NCBI GenBank assembly: GCA_016934745.1
Contig: JAFGSF010000016.1
Coordinates: forward strand, 1 to 48,618
Reading direction: 5' to 3'
Source of the DNA: Candidatus Aminicenantota bacterium
GTDB taxonomy: Bacteria; Acidobacteriota; Aminicenantia; UBA2199
DNA length: 48,618 nt
Shown: positions 7,425 to 16,423 of the stretch, piece by piece
Position numbering within the stretch: the first letter of the stretch is position 1
Layout of the letters: each line of letters starts with the position of its first letter
Program-made: the position numbers and the translations under genes
Notes under the pieces: generated by a model
The model's input: only the letters and a program-made list of their open reading frames with translations
Databases searched by the model: none
Told to the model about the DNA's origin: nothing

Positions 7425-8167
7425 TTCAAATACGTGACCTTCATAAATCATTCGCCCGGAAAAAAGTTCTGGCGGGAGTCGACCTTGACATCGAGCCGGG
7501 TCAAATTACCACTATTATCGGTGCCAGCGGCAGCGGGAAAAGCGTCCTGTTCAAACATATTATCGGGTTATTGAAACCGGATTCGGGATCCATCCGGATT
7601 GATGGTGAAGACATCACCAAGTTAAGAGAGAGGGAATTATACCGCACGGTGCTGAAGTTCGGCATGGTTTTTCAAGGCGGTGCCTTGTTTGATTCGTTGA
7701 CGGTAGGGGAGAATGTGGCTTTTGGCATCATGAAACCCGATCTAACGGCAGCGGAGGTTTCGCGGATCGTTTCCCTGAGCCTGGATCAGGTCGGATTGCC
7801 TGATGATATTAACCAAGTAATGCCCAATGAGCTCAGCGGCGGTATGAAGAAACGGGTAGCAATCGCCCGGGCAATCGCCAAGGACCCACAGATTATCATG
7901 TACGATGAACCGACGACCGGCTTGGACCCCATCATGGCCGATATCATCAACAATCTGATCATCAAGGTTAATGGCAGCAGTAAAATCACCTCCATAGTCA
8001 TTACGCACAACATGGTTAGCGCTTATAAAATATCGGATAAAATTGCCGTTCTTTATGACGGGCGGATTATTGAGAGCGGAGTTCCGGATGACATCAAAAA
8101 TACCCGCAATCCGTTCGTCAGGCAATTCATTGAAGGCCAGGCCGATGGTCCGATGCAAATAAGGTGA
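7421..8167 (+). CDS. mlaF: MlaF-type ABC transporter ATPase
   Basis: Drives the MCE lipid transporter with MlaE. Walker A GASGSGKS (about 36-43), Q-loop MVFQGGALFDSLTV, signature LSGGMKKRVAIARAI (about 137), Walker B IIMYDEPTTGLDP (about 160) and switch His in VITHN are all present. Length 248 is typical. It overlaps mlaE by 4 bases and mlaD follows after 4 bases, with AAGGTGA just before its ATG. Confidence 0.96.
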   Translation: MIQIRDLHKSFARKKVLAGVDLDIEPGQITTIIGASGSGKSVLFKHIIGLLKPDSGSIRIDGEDITKLRERELYRTVLKFGMVFQGGALFDSLTVGENVAFGIMKPDLTAAEVSRIVSLSLDQVGLPDDINQVMPNELSGGMKKRVAIARAIAKDPQIIMYDEPTTGLDPIMADIINNLIIKVNGSSKITSIVITHNMVSAYKISDKIAVLYDGRIIESGVPDDIKNTRNPFVRQFIEGQADGPMQIR

Positions 8168-8171
8168 AAAT

Positions 8172-9491
8172 ATGAAAAAAGAAATCAAGCTGGGAATTTT
8201 TGTGCTGGCGGTATTCGTGGTCTTTGCTTTTTTTATCATAAAGACCGAATCCTGCAGCGAGTTTTTTTCCAGGGGCAAACGTTACCCGCTGATCGCCAAG
8301 TTCACGACAGCTGCCGGAATGTACACATCGGCTTCGGTCCGATTGGCCGGGGTTAAGATAGGTGTGGTTGACAAAATTTATCTTGAAAACCGCAAAGCCG
8401 TGGTGCAAATCAAGATCAATAATAAATATAAAATACGCGATGATGCCCGGGTCATCATTTCCACAATCGGTTTTGTCGGTGAGAAATATGTTGAAATCGT
8501 TTACAAAGATGAATTCAAAACCGATAATCCGCAGATCATTCCTCCCGGAGGTGAAATTCAAGTCCTCGAACCCTTCAACCTGGATGAAATCAAGACCAAG
8601 TTTGAAAATATTTACGACCGGATCATTAGTATCACCGATTCCATCAATGATATCGTTTCGGACAAGTATTCCAAGGATTCCCTGCGAGCCTCTTTCATCA
8701 ACCTGAAATCCATTACCGAAAAATTAAATTCCATGCTTAATCAAGACGGCAATGTCTACCGGGTTTTTGACAACTTGAATCAAATCTCCGCTAAGTTAAG
8801 CGGAACCGCGACCAGGCTGGATCATTTGATTGTGGAAATGGATTCGGCTTTTACCGATCCGGATGAAGGCATGCTCGGGGATTTTAAAAACGCGATTGAT
8901 AAAATAGACAGAATAACAGCTGATTTAATTCACATCAGTGAAGATTTGCGTTCGGGCAAGGGTACAGCCGGGAAATTGCTTCAGGACGAACAGTTATATA
9001 AAAAAGTCGACGATTCGGTCAGTTCACTCCAATCCATCCTGGAGGGACTGGAGAAAGGAAAAAGTTCGTTGGATGCCATTACTTTCAATTATGCCGTTCA
9101 TTTCGATTATTTTACCCGCTTAAAAAAAGCAAGACCGGCCCTGGAAATGGATGTTTCCATGCCACAATTCCTGATCCTGGCCGGAGTAAACGCAGATCCG
9201 ATCAACGGCGATCCCCGTTTCACGGTTCTGGGAGGAAAAAAAATCGCATTTTTTTCGATACGGGCCGGGCTGATCGAATCCGATCTCGGCGCCGCGTTGC
9301 GGGTGAGCATGCTGGGGAGCCGGTTGAATCTGGACGTTTTCGCCTACCGCTTTTACCGTGAAACCAATCCTATTTTGAAAGCCTTGCTGAGTTTCTCACT
9401 CTCCAAAAATATCAATATCCAGGCCGGATATTATGATTTGCTGGAACCGTTGAACCGTGAATTTATGGTGGGCATCAGTTTCGGCAACTGA
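8172..9491 (+). CDS. mlaD: MlaD-like MCE-domain protein with long beta-rich C-terminus
   Basis: Substrate-binding component of the Mla/MCE transporter. It has one N-terminal transmembrane helix (about 7-23) and an MCE domain (about 35-115, with SVRLAGVKIGVVDKI). A helical region of about 190 residues follows. It is much longer than E. coli MlaD (183 residues), at 439. The last 150 residues have alternating strands such as LILAGVNADP, FSIRAGLIES and INIQAGYYDLL, and end in a short amphipathic strand ending GISFGN, resembling outer-membrane beta-barrel protein ends. Similar long MCE proteins occur in other diderms. What the tail does is inference: it may reach toward, or insert in, the outer membrane. 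Confidence 0.9.
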   Translation: MKKEIKLGIFVLAVFVVFAFFIIKTESCSEFFSRGKRYPLIAKFTTAAGMYTSASVRLAGVKIGVVDKIYLENRKAVVQIKINNKYKIRDDARVIISTIGFVGEKYVEIVYKDEFKTDNPQIIPPGGEIQVLEPFNLDEIKTKFENIYDRIISITDSINDIVSDKYSKDSLRASFINLKSITEKLNSMLNQDGNVYRVFDNLNQISAKLSGTATRLDHLIVEMDSAFTDPDEGMLGDFKNAIDKIDRITADLIHISEDLRSGKGTAGKLLQDEQLYKKVDDSVSSLQSILEGLEKGKSSLDAITFNYAVHFDYFTRLKKARPALEMDVSMPQFLILAGVNADPINGDPRFTVLGGKKIAFFSIRAGLIESDLGAALRVSMLGSRLNLDVFAYRFYRETNPILKALLSFSLSKNINIQAGYYDLLEPLNREFMVGISFGN

Positions 9492-9495
9492 AATC

Positions 9496-10848
9496 ATGAA
9501 GAATTCGAGTTTTTTTGAATGTATTGAATGCGGTTTTCAAGGTCCTAAATACTATGGACGCTGTCCGCAGTGCCAGGCCTGGAACTCACTGGTAGAGAGT
9601 GCTCCGATGGAAGAAGAAGAAAGCCCGGAGTCGTTGGGCAGCCAGTCGCCGCAAAAAATCAACGCCATCGATCCTCAAGAAATCCAGAGACTCCTGACGG
9701 GCATGGACGAATTCGATCGCGTTCTGGGCGGGGGAATCGTTACCCATTCGGTCATCCTGATCGGCGGAGAGCCTGGTGTAGGCAAGTCCACCTTGCTTCT
9801 GGAAGTTGCGGCCGTCCTTTCTGAAAAAGGCAAAAAAGTGCTTTACTATTCAGGAGAAGAGTCGGCCGTGCAGATCAAGCTCAGGGCCGAAAGGCTGTCC
9901 ATCCATTCTGATAATATATTCCTTTTCACTATTGGGACGCTGGAAGACCTGCAGCGCCATGTCAAGGAGCTCAAGCCCGATTTCCTGATTGTTGACTCGA
10001 TTCAAACCATTACCTCCAGAAAAACGCAATCCCTGGGCGGCTCGGTGTCATCCCTGCGCTTGATCACGGCGGCCATTATCGAATTGGCCAAAAAAAACGG
10101 CATTACGGTTTTTATTATCGGCCACATTACCAAGGAAGGCCAACTGGCCGGCCCGAAAACACTCGAACACATGGTGGATGCCGTCCTTTATTTTCAAGGT
10201 GAAATGCAGACCGATATTCGCCTGCTGCGGGCCGAGAAAAACCGTTTTGGCCCGATGAATGAAATAGGCATTTTCCAAATGACCGAAAAGGGATTGACCT
10301 CGGTTAATGATCCATCTCAGGTGCTGATACAGAACCGTCAATCGCGCCTTCCCGGCACCGCTATTTTCCCGGCCATGAACGGTTTGCGCCCATTGCTGAT
10401 CGAGATCCAGGCGTTGGTCAGTGAAAGCCCTTTTGCCGGCAACCCCCGCCGTATCGCTATCGGCTTTGATAACTACCGTTTATCCATGTTGCTTTCAATT
10501 ATTGAAAAAAAACTGAAACTGCCCTTTTACAAGTCAGACGTTTTTTTAAATGTAACCGGCGGCATGATCATACGCGAACCTGCCGCCGACCTGGCCGTAT
10601 GTTCGGCATTGATTTCCAGTTACAAGAATATTAGCGCTGATCCCAACGCGGTGGTCATGGGTGAAGTGGGTTTAACCGGAGAGATCAGGCCGATCAGTTT
10701 CCTGGAAACGCGACTAAAAGAGGCTATAAGACAAGGTTTTTCAACATTTTGCCTGCCGGCAGCCCAAAACCAAATGACAAATAATAACGATTTATCGGTA
10801 TTTTTCATCGAAAACTTACTGGACTTTTTCCAACATATGAAAAAGTGA
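9496..10848 (+). CDS. radA: DNA repair protein RadA
   Basis: RecA-like ATPase/branch-migration factor in recombination. The N-terminal zinc finger has CIEC and CPQC (Cys 9, 12 and about 24, 27). Walker A is GGEPGVGKST (about 90), the RadA-specific KNRFG motif is near residue 249, and the C-terminal Lon-protease-like domain includes VMGEVGLTGEIRPI. Length 450 is normal. The start is ATG 9496, five bases after mlaD. The gene ends the long left operon; an intergenic gap with a promoter follows. Confidence 0.96.
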   Translation: MKNSSFFECIECGFQGPKYYGRCPQCQAWNSLVESAPMEEEESPESLGSQSPQKINAIDPQEIQRLLTGMDEFDRVLGGGIVTHSVILIGGEPGVGKSTLLLEVAAVLSEKGKKVLYYSGEESAVQIKLRAERLSIHSDNIFLFTIGTLEDLQRHVKELKPDFLIVDSIQTITSRKTQSLGGSVSSLRLITAAIIELAKKNGITVFIIGHITKEGQLAGPKTLEHMVDAVLYFQGEMQTDIRLLRAEKNRFGPMNEIGIFQMTEKGLTSVNDPSQVLIQNRQSRLPGTAIFPAMNGLRPLLIEIQALVSESPFAGNPRRIAIGFDNYRLSMLLSIIEKKLKLPFYKSDVFLNVTGGMIIREPAADLAVCSALISSYKNISADPNAVVMGEVGLTGEIRPISFLETRLKEAIRQGFSTFCLPAAQNQMTNNNDLSVFFIENLLDFFQHMKK

Positions 10849-10873
10849 AGTATCATTCGCTTGGCTCAACTGA

Positions 10874-10902
10874 TTGAAATTTTCCAAAAAATAGGTTAAA
10901 AT
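10874..10902 (+). promoter_or_regulatory. Predicted sigma-70 promoter for the PIN-TRAM gene
   Basis: TTGAAA (10874-10879) and TAAAAT (10897-10902) are separated by 17 bases in an AT-rich gap after radA. Transcription would start near 10909, giving a 43-base leader with AAGGAG before the ATG at 10952. Confidence 0.6.
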
Positions 10903-10951
10903 CAATTTTAAATTAAGTAATGAAATTAATTAAACTTAGCAAGGAGATTCC

Positions 10952-11935
10952 ATGTTCATTTTCATTTATAAATTGATTTTTATTGCCATATTTGCCTTGA
11001 TTGGTTATACTTACCCTCCGTTTCAAGGGACTTCGCAAGCGCTCGGCGCCGTAATCGGCGCCTGCCTGGCCTTATTTCTGGCACTGCTTGTATTAAAAAT
11101 CAAGAAAACCGAATTAAAGCATATATGGAGTGCTTCATTGGGTTTGATTGGCGGTGTGGCTATCGGCTGGATCATGTTTCAATTATTCAACCTGATCGCC
11201 ATGTCCTTTTCAGCTTACATATTTTTCAAGGCCCTATTCCTTTTCGGCATTCCGGTTACCGGGCTGTTCATTGGTATCAGCAAGCCCAACATGTTTTCGC
11301 CATTGAACATTAAGGAATTTTTCAGGGGAAGTAGCGCTTTCACCCAGTCATTTCTCCTGGACACCAGTGCCATTATCGACGGACGCATCGTTGCCATTGC
11401 TATTTCCGGTTTTGTGGAAGGCGAATTAATTATCAGCCAATTTGTCCTGGCCGAGCTGCAATTCATTGCTGACTCCAATGATGCCAATAAAAAAGTAAGG
11501 GGCAAAAGGGGATTGGAAGTCATTGAACAGCTGCAACAAAACAAGGACATATCGGTCACCATTTTAAACAAGAATGTTCCGGGAGTTAAAGAAGTTGACC
11601 AGAAATTAGTTTTATTAGCCAAGGAACACAATTTTAAAATTATAACCAATGATGTCAATTTAAGTAAAATTGCTAAGTTACAGGATGTCAAGGTTATGAA
11701 TGTCAATGAATTAGCTTTTGCCCTTAAGCCAATTGTTTATCCTGGAGAAAAATTAATGACCAAGATTACCAAGGAAGGCAAGGAAAAAAAACAAGGTCTG
11801 GCTTACCTTGAAGATGGAACCATGGTTGTCGTTGATGATGCCAAGGCTGATATCGGTCATGATATTGAAATAGAGGTGACATCGGTGCTGCAATCAACAT
11901 CGGGCAAAATCATCTTTGGCAAAAAAACGTCATGA
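10952..11935 (+). CDS. Membrane-anchored PIN-TRAM domain protein (YacL-like)
   Basis: Putative ribonuclease of the YacL type. Four hydrophobic helices fill residues 1-115. A PIN nuclease domain follows, with FLLDTSAIIDGR (about 128-142, first acidic residue), AELQFIADS and later ITNDVNLSKIA carrying the other acidic ligands. A C-terminal TRAM domain (about 265-325) would bind RNA. Length 327 is close to family size. AAGGAG lies 6 bases upstream. It is followed by ispF with a 4-base ATGA overlap; YacL homologues are often found beside the ispD/ispF genes. The RNA target is not known from this sequence. Confidence 0.9.
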   Translation: MFIFIYKLIFIAIFALIGYTYPPFQGTSQALGAVIGACLALFLALLVLKIKKTELKHIWSASLGLIGGVAIGWIMFQLFNLIAMSFSAYIFFKALFLFGIPVTGLFIGISKPNMFSPLNIKEFFRGSSAFTQSFLLDTSAIIDGRIVAIAISGFVEGELIISQFVLAELQFIADSNDANKKVRGKRGLEVIEQLQQNKDISVTILNKNVPGVKEVDQKLVLLAKEHNFKIITNDVNLSKIAKLQDVKVMNVNELAFALKPIVYPGEKLMTKITKEGKEKKQGLAYLEDGTMVVVDDAKADIGHDIEIEVTSVLQSTSGKIIFGKKTS

Positions 11936-12417
11936 ATAAAATCAGAACGGGTATTGGATACGACATTCACCGCATTAAAGCCGGAAACGGATTGTTTGCC
12001 GGCGGTGTCAAGATTTCCGAATCCCTGATGGCCGAAGCACACTCGGATGGAGATGTTTTAATCCATTCCTTGATAGATGCTTTATTGGGAGCCATGGGGC
12101 AGCCTGATATCGGCGAGTTTTTCCCCGACACCGATCTGCAATTCAAGGGGATCTCAAGTTTGCAATTGCTGCGCCAGGTTAAAGAAATATTGGCCAACAA
12201 CCAATTTGAAATACTCAATATTGACTGCGTTTTGATACTTGAAAACCCCAGAATAACTTCCTTTAAAAATGAAATAAAAAAAAATATAGCCGCAACCTTG
12301 CAGATACCGCAGACTGATTTCAATCTGAAGGCCAAAACAAAAGAAAAAATCGGCGCTGTCGGACAGGGAGAGGCATTCGAATGTTTCAGTTCAGTACTGA
12401 TCAAAAAAATAGGGTAG
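11932..12417 (+). CDS. ispF: 2-C-methyl-D-erythritol 2,4-cyclodiphosphate synthase
   Basis: Cyclises CDP-ME 2-phosphate with loss of CMP, the step after IspE. The zinc ligands sit in GIGYDIHRI (Asp and His near 10-12) and AHSDGDVLIHSLIDALLGA (His near 44). DIGEFFPDTD is the next signature, and KAKTKEKIGAVGQGE lies at the C-terminus. Length 161, normal. It overlaps the upstream PIN-TRAM gene by 4 bases. The first MEP gene in the window, ispE, is 10 kb upstream. Confidence 0.97.
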   Translation: MNKIRTGIGYDIHRIKAGNGLFAGGVKISESLMAEAHSDGDVLIHSLIDALLGAMGQPDIGEFFPDTDLQFKGISSLQLLRQVKEILANNQFEILNIDCVLILENPRITSFKNEIKKNIAATLQIPQTDFNLKAKTKEKIGAVGQGEAFECFSSVLIKKIG

Positions 12418-12447
12418 GGACAGGCCGATTTAATCAAGGCAAATAAT

Positions 12448-13758
12448 ATGAGCTCAATACCATTAATTACCATAATCGGAGTGCCCAATACCGGAAAATC
12501 GACCCTTTTTAACCGAATTATTGGCAAAAGGAAAGCCCTGATCCATTCCCAGCCCGGAATGACCCGGGATATTTTCCGTCAAAAATTTAAAATTAACGAA
12601 CATTGGTTTTATCTTCAGGATAGCGGTGGTTTTTTTCCGAATAAAGACATCATCACCAAAGAGATAAACAATAAAATATTCAAGGCAGCCAAAAATTCAC
12701 AGCTTATTATTTTTTTATTTGATGGTAAAAGGGAATTGTTGGGATATGAAAAAGACCTGTTCCTGGAAATAAAAAAACTGCATAAAATAATCATACCGGT
12801 ACTGAATAAAGTGGATAAGCTGGATTCGTACATACCGCCATCATCTTATTTTGCTTTGAAAAACGATTATATTCATATTTCGGCTGAACATAACCTTGGC
12901 GTCGAAGTCATTCTGGACAGAATCAGCCAAGCCCTGCATGCAAACAACCGACCTGTCAGTGACTTGAGTCACGCGACGCGTATTAGTATTATCGGCAAGC
13001 CGAACGTAGGCAAATCATCGCTGATAAATAAAATCCTGAATGATGAAATGGTCATTGTCAGCCCATTGCCGGGAACGACACGTGATTCTGTTGACATGGA
13101 GGTCAAACGCAACCAGCAGACGTTTGTTTTGGTGGATAATGCCGGCATACGCAAACTTCAAAAAATAAAAGAAGATACAGAAAGCGCAGCAGTCATTCGT
13201 GCTGAAAAAGAAATGCGAAATTCGGACGTGATTATTTTTGTTATCGATATAAGCAAACGCGTTGACCAAAATGATATGCTGATCGCCCAGAAAGTTGTCA
13301 GAGCCGCAAAGCCGGTGATCATCGCCGGTAACAAAGCCGACCTACTGGTCGATAATGCCGGCAGCAATAAGTTTTTAGCCTTGACTCAGGCGAGGTTCAA
13401 TTCCCTTTATTTCGCTCCGATTGTCGCCGTATCAGCTCAGAATGGGAAAAATATTTTTCAGATTCTGGATTTAGCCGCGAACATAAACGATAAATTGAAT
13501 AAAAAAATTAAGATTTCAGCCCTCAATGAAACCGTTAAAAGGATTCTGCGCGAAAGGAAATTGACCACTCGTGACAAATCCATATTCAATCCAAAATATA
13601 TTTCAATTGAATCTTACCGACCTTTTTTCATTAAATTTCACTGCAAATCATCGCTTAGATTAGGCGAAGCCGATGAACTATATCTTAAAAGACGTTTGGC
13701 CCAGGAACTGGATTTCTCTGGCATTCCAGTCTTTTTTAAAATTGTCGCCTCACGTTGA
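12448..13758 (+). CDS. der: GTPase Der (EngA), ribosome assembly
   Basis: Tandem-GTPase needed for 50S maturation. The first G domain has GVPNTGKSTLFN (about 11-22) with QPGMTRD and NKVD. The second has GKPNVGKSSLIN (about 181) with PGTTRD and NKAD. The C-terminal KH-like domain follows. In the first domain the switch-2 motif is DSGGF, as in many Der proteins. Length 436 is normal. The ATG at 12448 is 30 bases after ispF with little Shine-Dalgarno support. Confidence 0.97.
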   Translation: MSSIPLITIIGVPNTGKSTLFNRIIGKRKALIHSQPGMTRDIFRQKFKINEHWFYLQDSGGFFPNKDIITKEINNKIFKAAKNSQLIIFLFDGKRELLGYEKDLFLEIKKLHKIIIPVLNKVDKLDSYIPPSSYFALKNDYIHISAEHNLGVEVILDRISQALHANNRPVSDLSHATRISIIGKPNVGKSSLINKILNDEMVIVSPLPGTTRDSVDMEVKRNQQTFVLVDNAGIRKLQKIKEDTESAAVIRAEKEMRNSDVIIFVIDISKRVDQNDMLIAQKVVRAAKPVIIAGNKADLLVDNAGSNKFLALTQARFNSLYFAPIVAVSAQNGKNIFQILDLAANINDKLNKKIKISALNETVKRILRERKLTTRDKSIFNPKYISIESYRPFFIKFHCKSSLRLGEADELYLKRRLAQELDFSGIPVFFKIVASR

Positions 13759-13773
13759 CCGTTCATCCATGAA

Positions 13774-13789
13774 TGTCGACACGTCGACA
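13774..13789. promoter_or_regulatory. Perfect 7-bp inverted repeat upstream of parAB
   Basis: TGTCGAC (13774-13780) and GTCGACA (13783-13789) are exact inverted repeats separated by AC. The 16-bp size equals a parS site, but the sequence does not match the TGTTTCACGTGAAACA consensus. It lies 15 bases after der and 132 bases before parA. It may be an operator or a divergent centromere site. Confidence 0.4.
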
Positions 13790-13862
13790 TAATAAGTTTG
13801 CCTCTTAATCGTATAAGGAAGGGGATGAAATTGAATTGACAAGTACCATGAATTGCCGATAT

Positions 13863-13893
13863 GCCCTTGACTTTCAATCGGGCTTCTTTTATT
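13863..13893 (+). terminator. Weak candidate terminator between der and parA
   Basis: GCCCTTGA (13863-13870) can pair with TCAA-TC-GGGC (ending 13883) with a two-base bulge. The tail TTCTTTTATTATT is T-rich. It is only 30 bases before parA, so it would end der transcripts or attenuate parAB. The bulge lowers confidence. Confidence 0.35.
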
Positions 13894-13921
13894 ATTCCTT
13901 TACCAGAATAAGGAGATCAAT

Positions 13922-14677
13922 GTGATTATTACTATTGCCAACCAAAAAGGGGGCGTAGGCAAAACAACTTCTTCGATCAACATTGCCGCAGCGTTCGCGT
14001 TTATGGGCTATAAGACTCTACTTATAGATATGGATCCCCAGGCTAATTCAACTGTTTCGTTCGTGGAAAAGAACGATCAGAAATATTCTCTTTATGATTT
14101 GCTTGAAAATGCCGAACTGACATTCGAAGCCGTGGTGCAAAACACCAACATCATCAATTTAGCCTTATTGCCTTCATCGATTGCTTTGGCCAAACTGGAA
14201 TCAAAATTGGTAGGGGAGATAGACGGCCATTTTCGCCTCAAGGACAGGTTGGATGCTTTCAAATACAAGTATGATTTCATTATCATTGATACGCCGCCCA
14301 CCCTTGGTTTGATCACGATTAATTCTTTTGTTGCCGCCACCCATTTGCTTATTCCAATACAATCCTCATATTTTGCCCTGGAAGGAACCGACGATCTCTT
14401 GGAAACTTTTGAAAAAGTCAGGGTCCGAAGCAACCCGGCCCTGTCATTACTCGGAGTTGTGATCACGATGCATGATCGGAGGATCGTTATTGCCCAGGAC
14501 AGTGAGAACCATATTCGCAAGTTGTTCGGTGATAAGGTATTTAAAACATGTATTTCGAAGAGTGTCCGTCTTGAAGAAAGCCCGGCCTTCAAGGAATCTA
14601 TTTTTACCTTTGCACCCAATTCCAGGGGGGCGGTCGAATACCAATCTTTAGCCAAGGAAATATTGAAAAATGCCTAA
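13922..14677 (+). CDS. parA: Chromosome-partitioning ATPase ParA (Soj)
   Basis: DNA-binding P-loop ATPase that positions ParB-bound origin regions. The deviant Walker A KGGVGKTT (about 10-17) with the signature Lys, DMDPQANST (about 38) and DTPPTLGLIT (about 124) identify the family. Length 251 is that of chromosomal ParA. Start is GTG 13922, preceded by AAGGAG; the overlapping ATG at 13920 is followed at once by TGA in its frame. It overlaps parB by 8 bases. Confidence 0.95.
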   Translation: MIITIANQKGGVGKTTSSINIAAAFAFMGYKTLLIDMDPQANSTVSFVEKNDQKYSLYDLLENAELTFEAVVQNTNIINLALLPSSIALAKLESKLVGEIDGHFRLKDRLDAFKYKYDFIIIDTPPTLGLITINSFVAATHLLIPIQSSYFALEGTDDLLETFEKVRVRSNPALSLLGVVITMHDRRIVIAQDSENHIRKLFGDKVFKTCISKSVRLEESPAFKESIFTFAPNSRGAVEYQSLAKEILKNA

Positions 14678-15506
14678 AAAAGTCGGTTTGCCTGAATTCA
14701 TTAAAATGAAGCATGATTACCATCTGGTTGATGAGATTTCGATGCGTACCAAAACTCCGGTTACACGCAATATTCCTATTGAAAAATTAATTGCCAACCA
14801 GCTGCAGCCGCGAAAGGATATGGGCGATTTAAGTGAATTAGCCAAATCGATACGTGAAAAAGGGATTATCGAACCAGTAATCGTTCGCCCCAAGGATGGT
14901 CACTACGAGATAATCGCAGGTGAGCGGCGTTTTCGGGCCGCTCAAGAGGCTGGAATGAGTGAAATTCCCTGTATTGAGCACGATATCCCTGATAACGAAG
15001 CCCTTGAACTTTCTATCGTTGAAAACATCCAGCGCAAAGACCTGAATGTCTTTGAACAAGCTCTGTCTATCATGTCCCTGTCCGATATTTATGGTTACAA
15101 CCACGAAGAAATTGCAAAAAAAATAGGTAAATCACGAGTGACGGTGAGTGAATTGATCAGGATTACCGATTTGCCCGCTGCAATCAGGCAAAGATGTCTA
15201 GAAATGGCGATAAATTCCAAGACTTTTTTATTGGAACTGACCAAGCTTGAAGATCCTGAAAAGATGAACGCAGTACTTGACCAGTACAGCCAAAAATCTT
15301 TTTCGCGCGATGCAATCAAGCAGCAAAGAAAAAAAACAACTGATAAAATATTCAAGTTCAATTTTGTTTCCGAAGATAAAAATATCAAAATTAATTTTCA
15401 TTGCCAGCGAGAAAAGGTAGACAAGGAAAACATCATTCTCGTGCTCGAAAAATTAATCGTGGATATCAAAGAAGATAAAATAAAAGATTTCTCAGATTTT
15501 ATTTAA
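14670..15506 (+). CDS. parB: Chromosome-partitioning protein ParB (Spo0J)
   Basis: CTP-dependent clamp that loads at parS and spreads. The N-terminal domain holds NQLQPRKD, the nucleotide-binding GERRFRAAQEAG (about 88) and the ENIQRKDLN motif. The helix-turn-helix follows (YNHEEIAKKIGKSRVTVSELIR, quoted in part; about residues 145-168). The C-terminal dimerisation segment is basic and then hydrophobic. Length 278 is typical. It overlaps parA by 8 bases. No canonical parS was seen by eye in this window. Confidence 0.94.
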   Translation: MPKKVGLPEFIKMKHDYHLVDEISMRTKTPVTRNIPIEKLIANQLQPRKDMGDLSELAKSIREKGIIEPVIVRPKDGHYEIIAGERRFRAAQEAGMSEIPCIEHDIPDNEALELSIVENIQRKDLNVFEQALSIMSLSDIYGYNHEEIAKKIGKSRVTVSELIRITDLPAAIRQRCLEMAINSKTFLLELTKLEDPEKMNAVLDQYSQKSFSRDAIKQQRKKTTDKIFKFNFVSEDKNIKINFHCQREKVDKENIILVLEKLIVDIKEDKIKDFSDFI

Positions 15507-15631
15507 AAAATACATATTGGTTTACATAATCTATCTTATCCGACATTGCGTACGACCCAATATGACTGGCAAGATCGTTCCAATCGAATTTAAATGGCCA
15601 TTGCAGAACCAACTATCTTTTTTTGGCTTTA

Positions 15632-15707
15632 AAGCCCCTAAGCGGCTTGTTTATTAACTTCGATGGATATTTCCCTCACTTGGGCGCAGGAAGCCCCTCA
15701 GAGGTTT
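15632..15707. repeat. Two near-identical short hairpins downstream of parB
   Basis: AAGCCCCTAAGCGGCTT (15632-15648) and AAGCCCCTCAGAGGTTT (15691-15707) are near copies of the pattern AAGCCCCTMAGMGGYTT. Each closes a 5-bp stem. The first is followed by GTTTATT and could end parB transcripts. A palindrome GGCTTTAAAGCC (15625-15636) overlaps the first stem. The whole 15507-15731 gap between convergent genes holds no coding frame. Confidence 0.4.
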
Positions 15708-15731
15708 AAAACAGGCTTTTCTTGACAGGAA

Positions 15732-16412
15732 TTAGCGTAAGGACAGGAAATTGTATATGCGCTTGCCGGTTTTGCCGTCTCGGCGATAAGAAGGGAATTG
15801 TTCTGTCAAACAAAAGGTGCATAGGCCGCAGTCACTGATGCGTCCGGCGGCAACTCCGGCTCTGCGAAGCGACATGACTAATCCGGCCTTGATGTCCATA
15901 AGGAATTTTCCATCATGTCTTTTACTGAAGATACTTTCGCCGTATGGCTTTTTATTGAATTTTTGGAATAGTTCCTCCCCTACCGGGTAACATTTTTTTT
16001 CTATGGCCGGTCCCAGGTAGAACCAGTATTTTTGCCTGTTTCCGGGCAGCATTTCCAGCAATTTTACTTCAATTTCCTTGGAAAGTCCGCGCCAACCGAC
16101 GTGGATGACACCTGCGGCCTTATAGTCATCGGCAAAAAAAAACAGCGGCAGGCAGTCCGCAGTCTGAATAACGGCCACGACGCCGGGCTTTTGCAAAAGC
16201 ATCCCGTCACCTTCGCTGCCGGCCCGCCAATCCTGATCTCTGACGATTATCCGCGAATGGATTTGCTTTAAAAACATGAGTGGCCGGGGGTTAAAAAATC
16301 TTTGCAGCGCAGCCGCCGGAAAATTTATTTCACTGAATCCGAGAATGATGCGTTCGTTTTCATAGACCTGGAAGCGGTGATCTTCAAAACAACGGGACTG
16401 CAGTAGTATCAA
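15732..16412 (-). CDS. pgeF: Peptidoglycan editing factor PgeF / YfiH laccase-domain protein
   Basis: Member of the YfiH/LACC1 family, reported as a peptidoglycan-editing hydrolase removing wrongly added Ser, and in other members as a purine nucleosidase. Family motifs are KQIHS, TADCLPLFF, HVGWRGL, GPAIEKKCYPVG and near the end DCGLCTFC with SYRRDGKTGK. Length 226 is normal. Start is TTG 16412, supported by AAGGAA seven bases upstream; no ATG precedes the conserved core. It follows mltG by 11 bases in the ddl-ruvX-mltG-pgeF operon, which fits the cell-wall role. Confidence 0.9.
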   Translation of the reverse strand: MILLQSRCFEDHRFQVYENERIILGFSEINFPAAALQRFFNPRPLMFLKQIHSRIIVRDQDWRAGSEGDGMLLQKPGVVAVIQTADCLPLFFFADDYKAAGVIHVGWRGLSKEIEVKLLEMLPGNRQKYWFYLGPAIEKKCYPVGEELFQKFNKKPYGESIFSKRHDGKFLMDIKAGLVMSLRRAGVAAGRISDCGLCTFCLTEQFPSYRRDGKTGKRIYNFLSLR

Positions 16413-16423
16413 GGCGACTTTCC

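Noticed and set aside
13774..13789. Canonical parS site
   Set aside because: Same size but too many mismatches to TGTTTCACGTGAAACA; kept only as a candidate operator or variant site.
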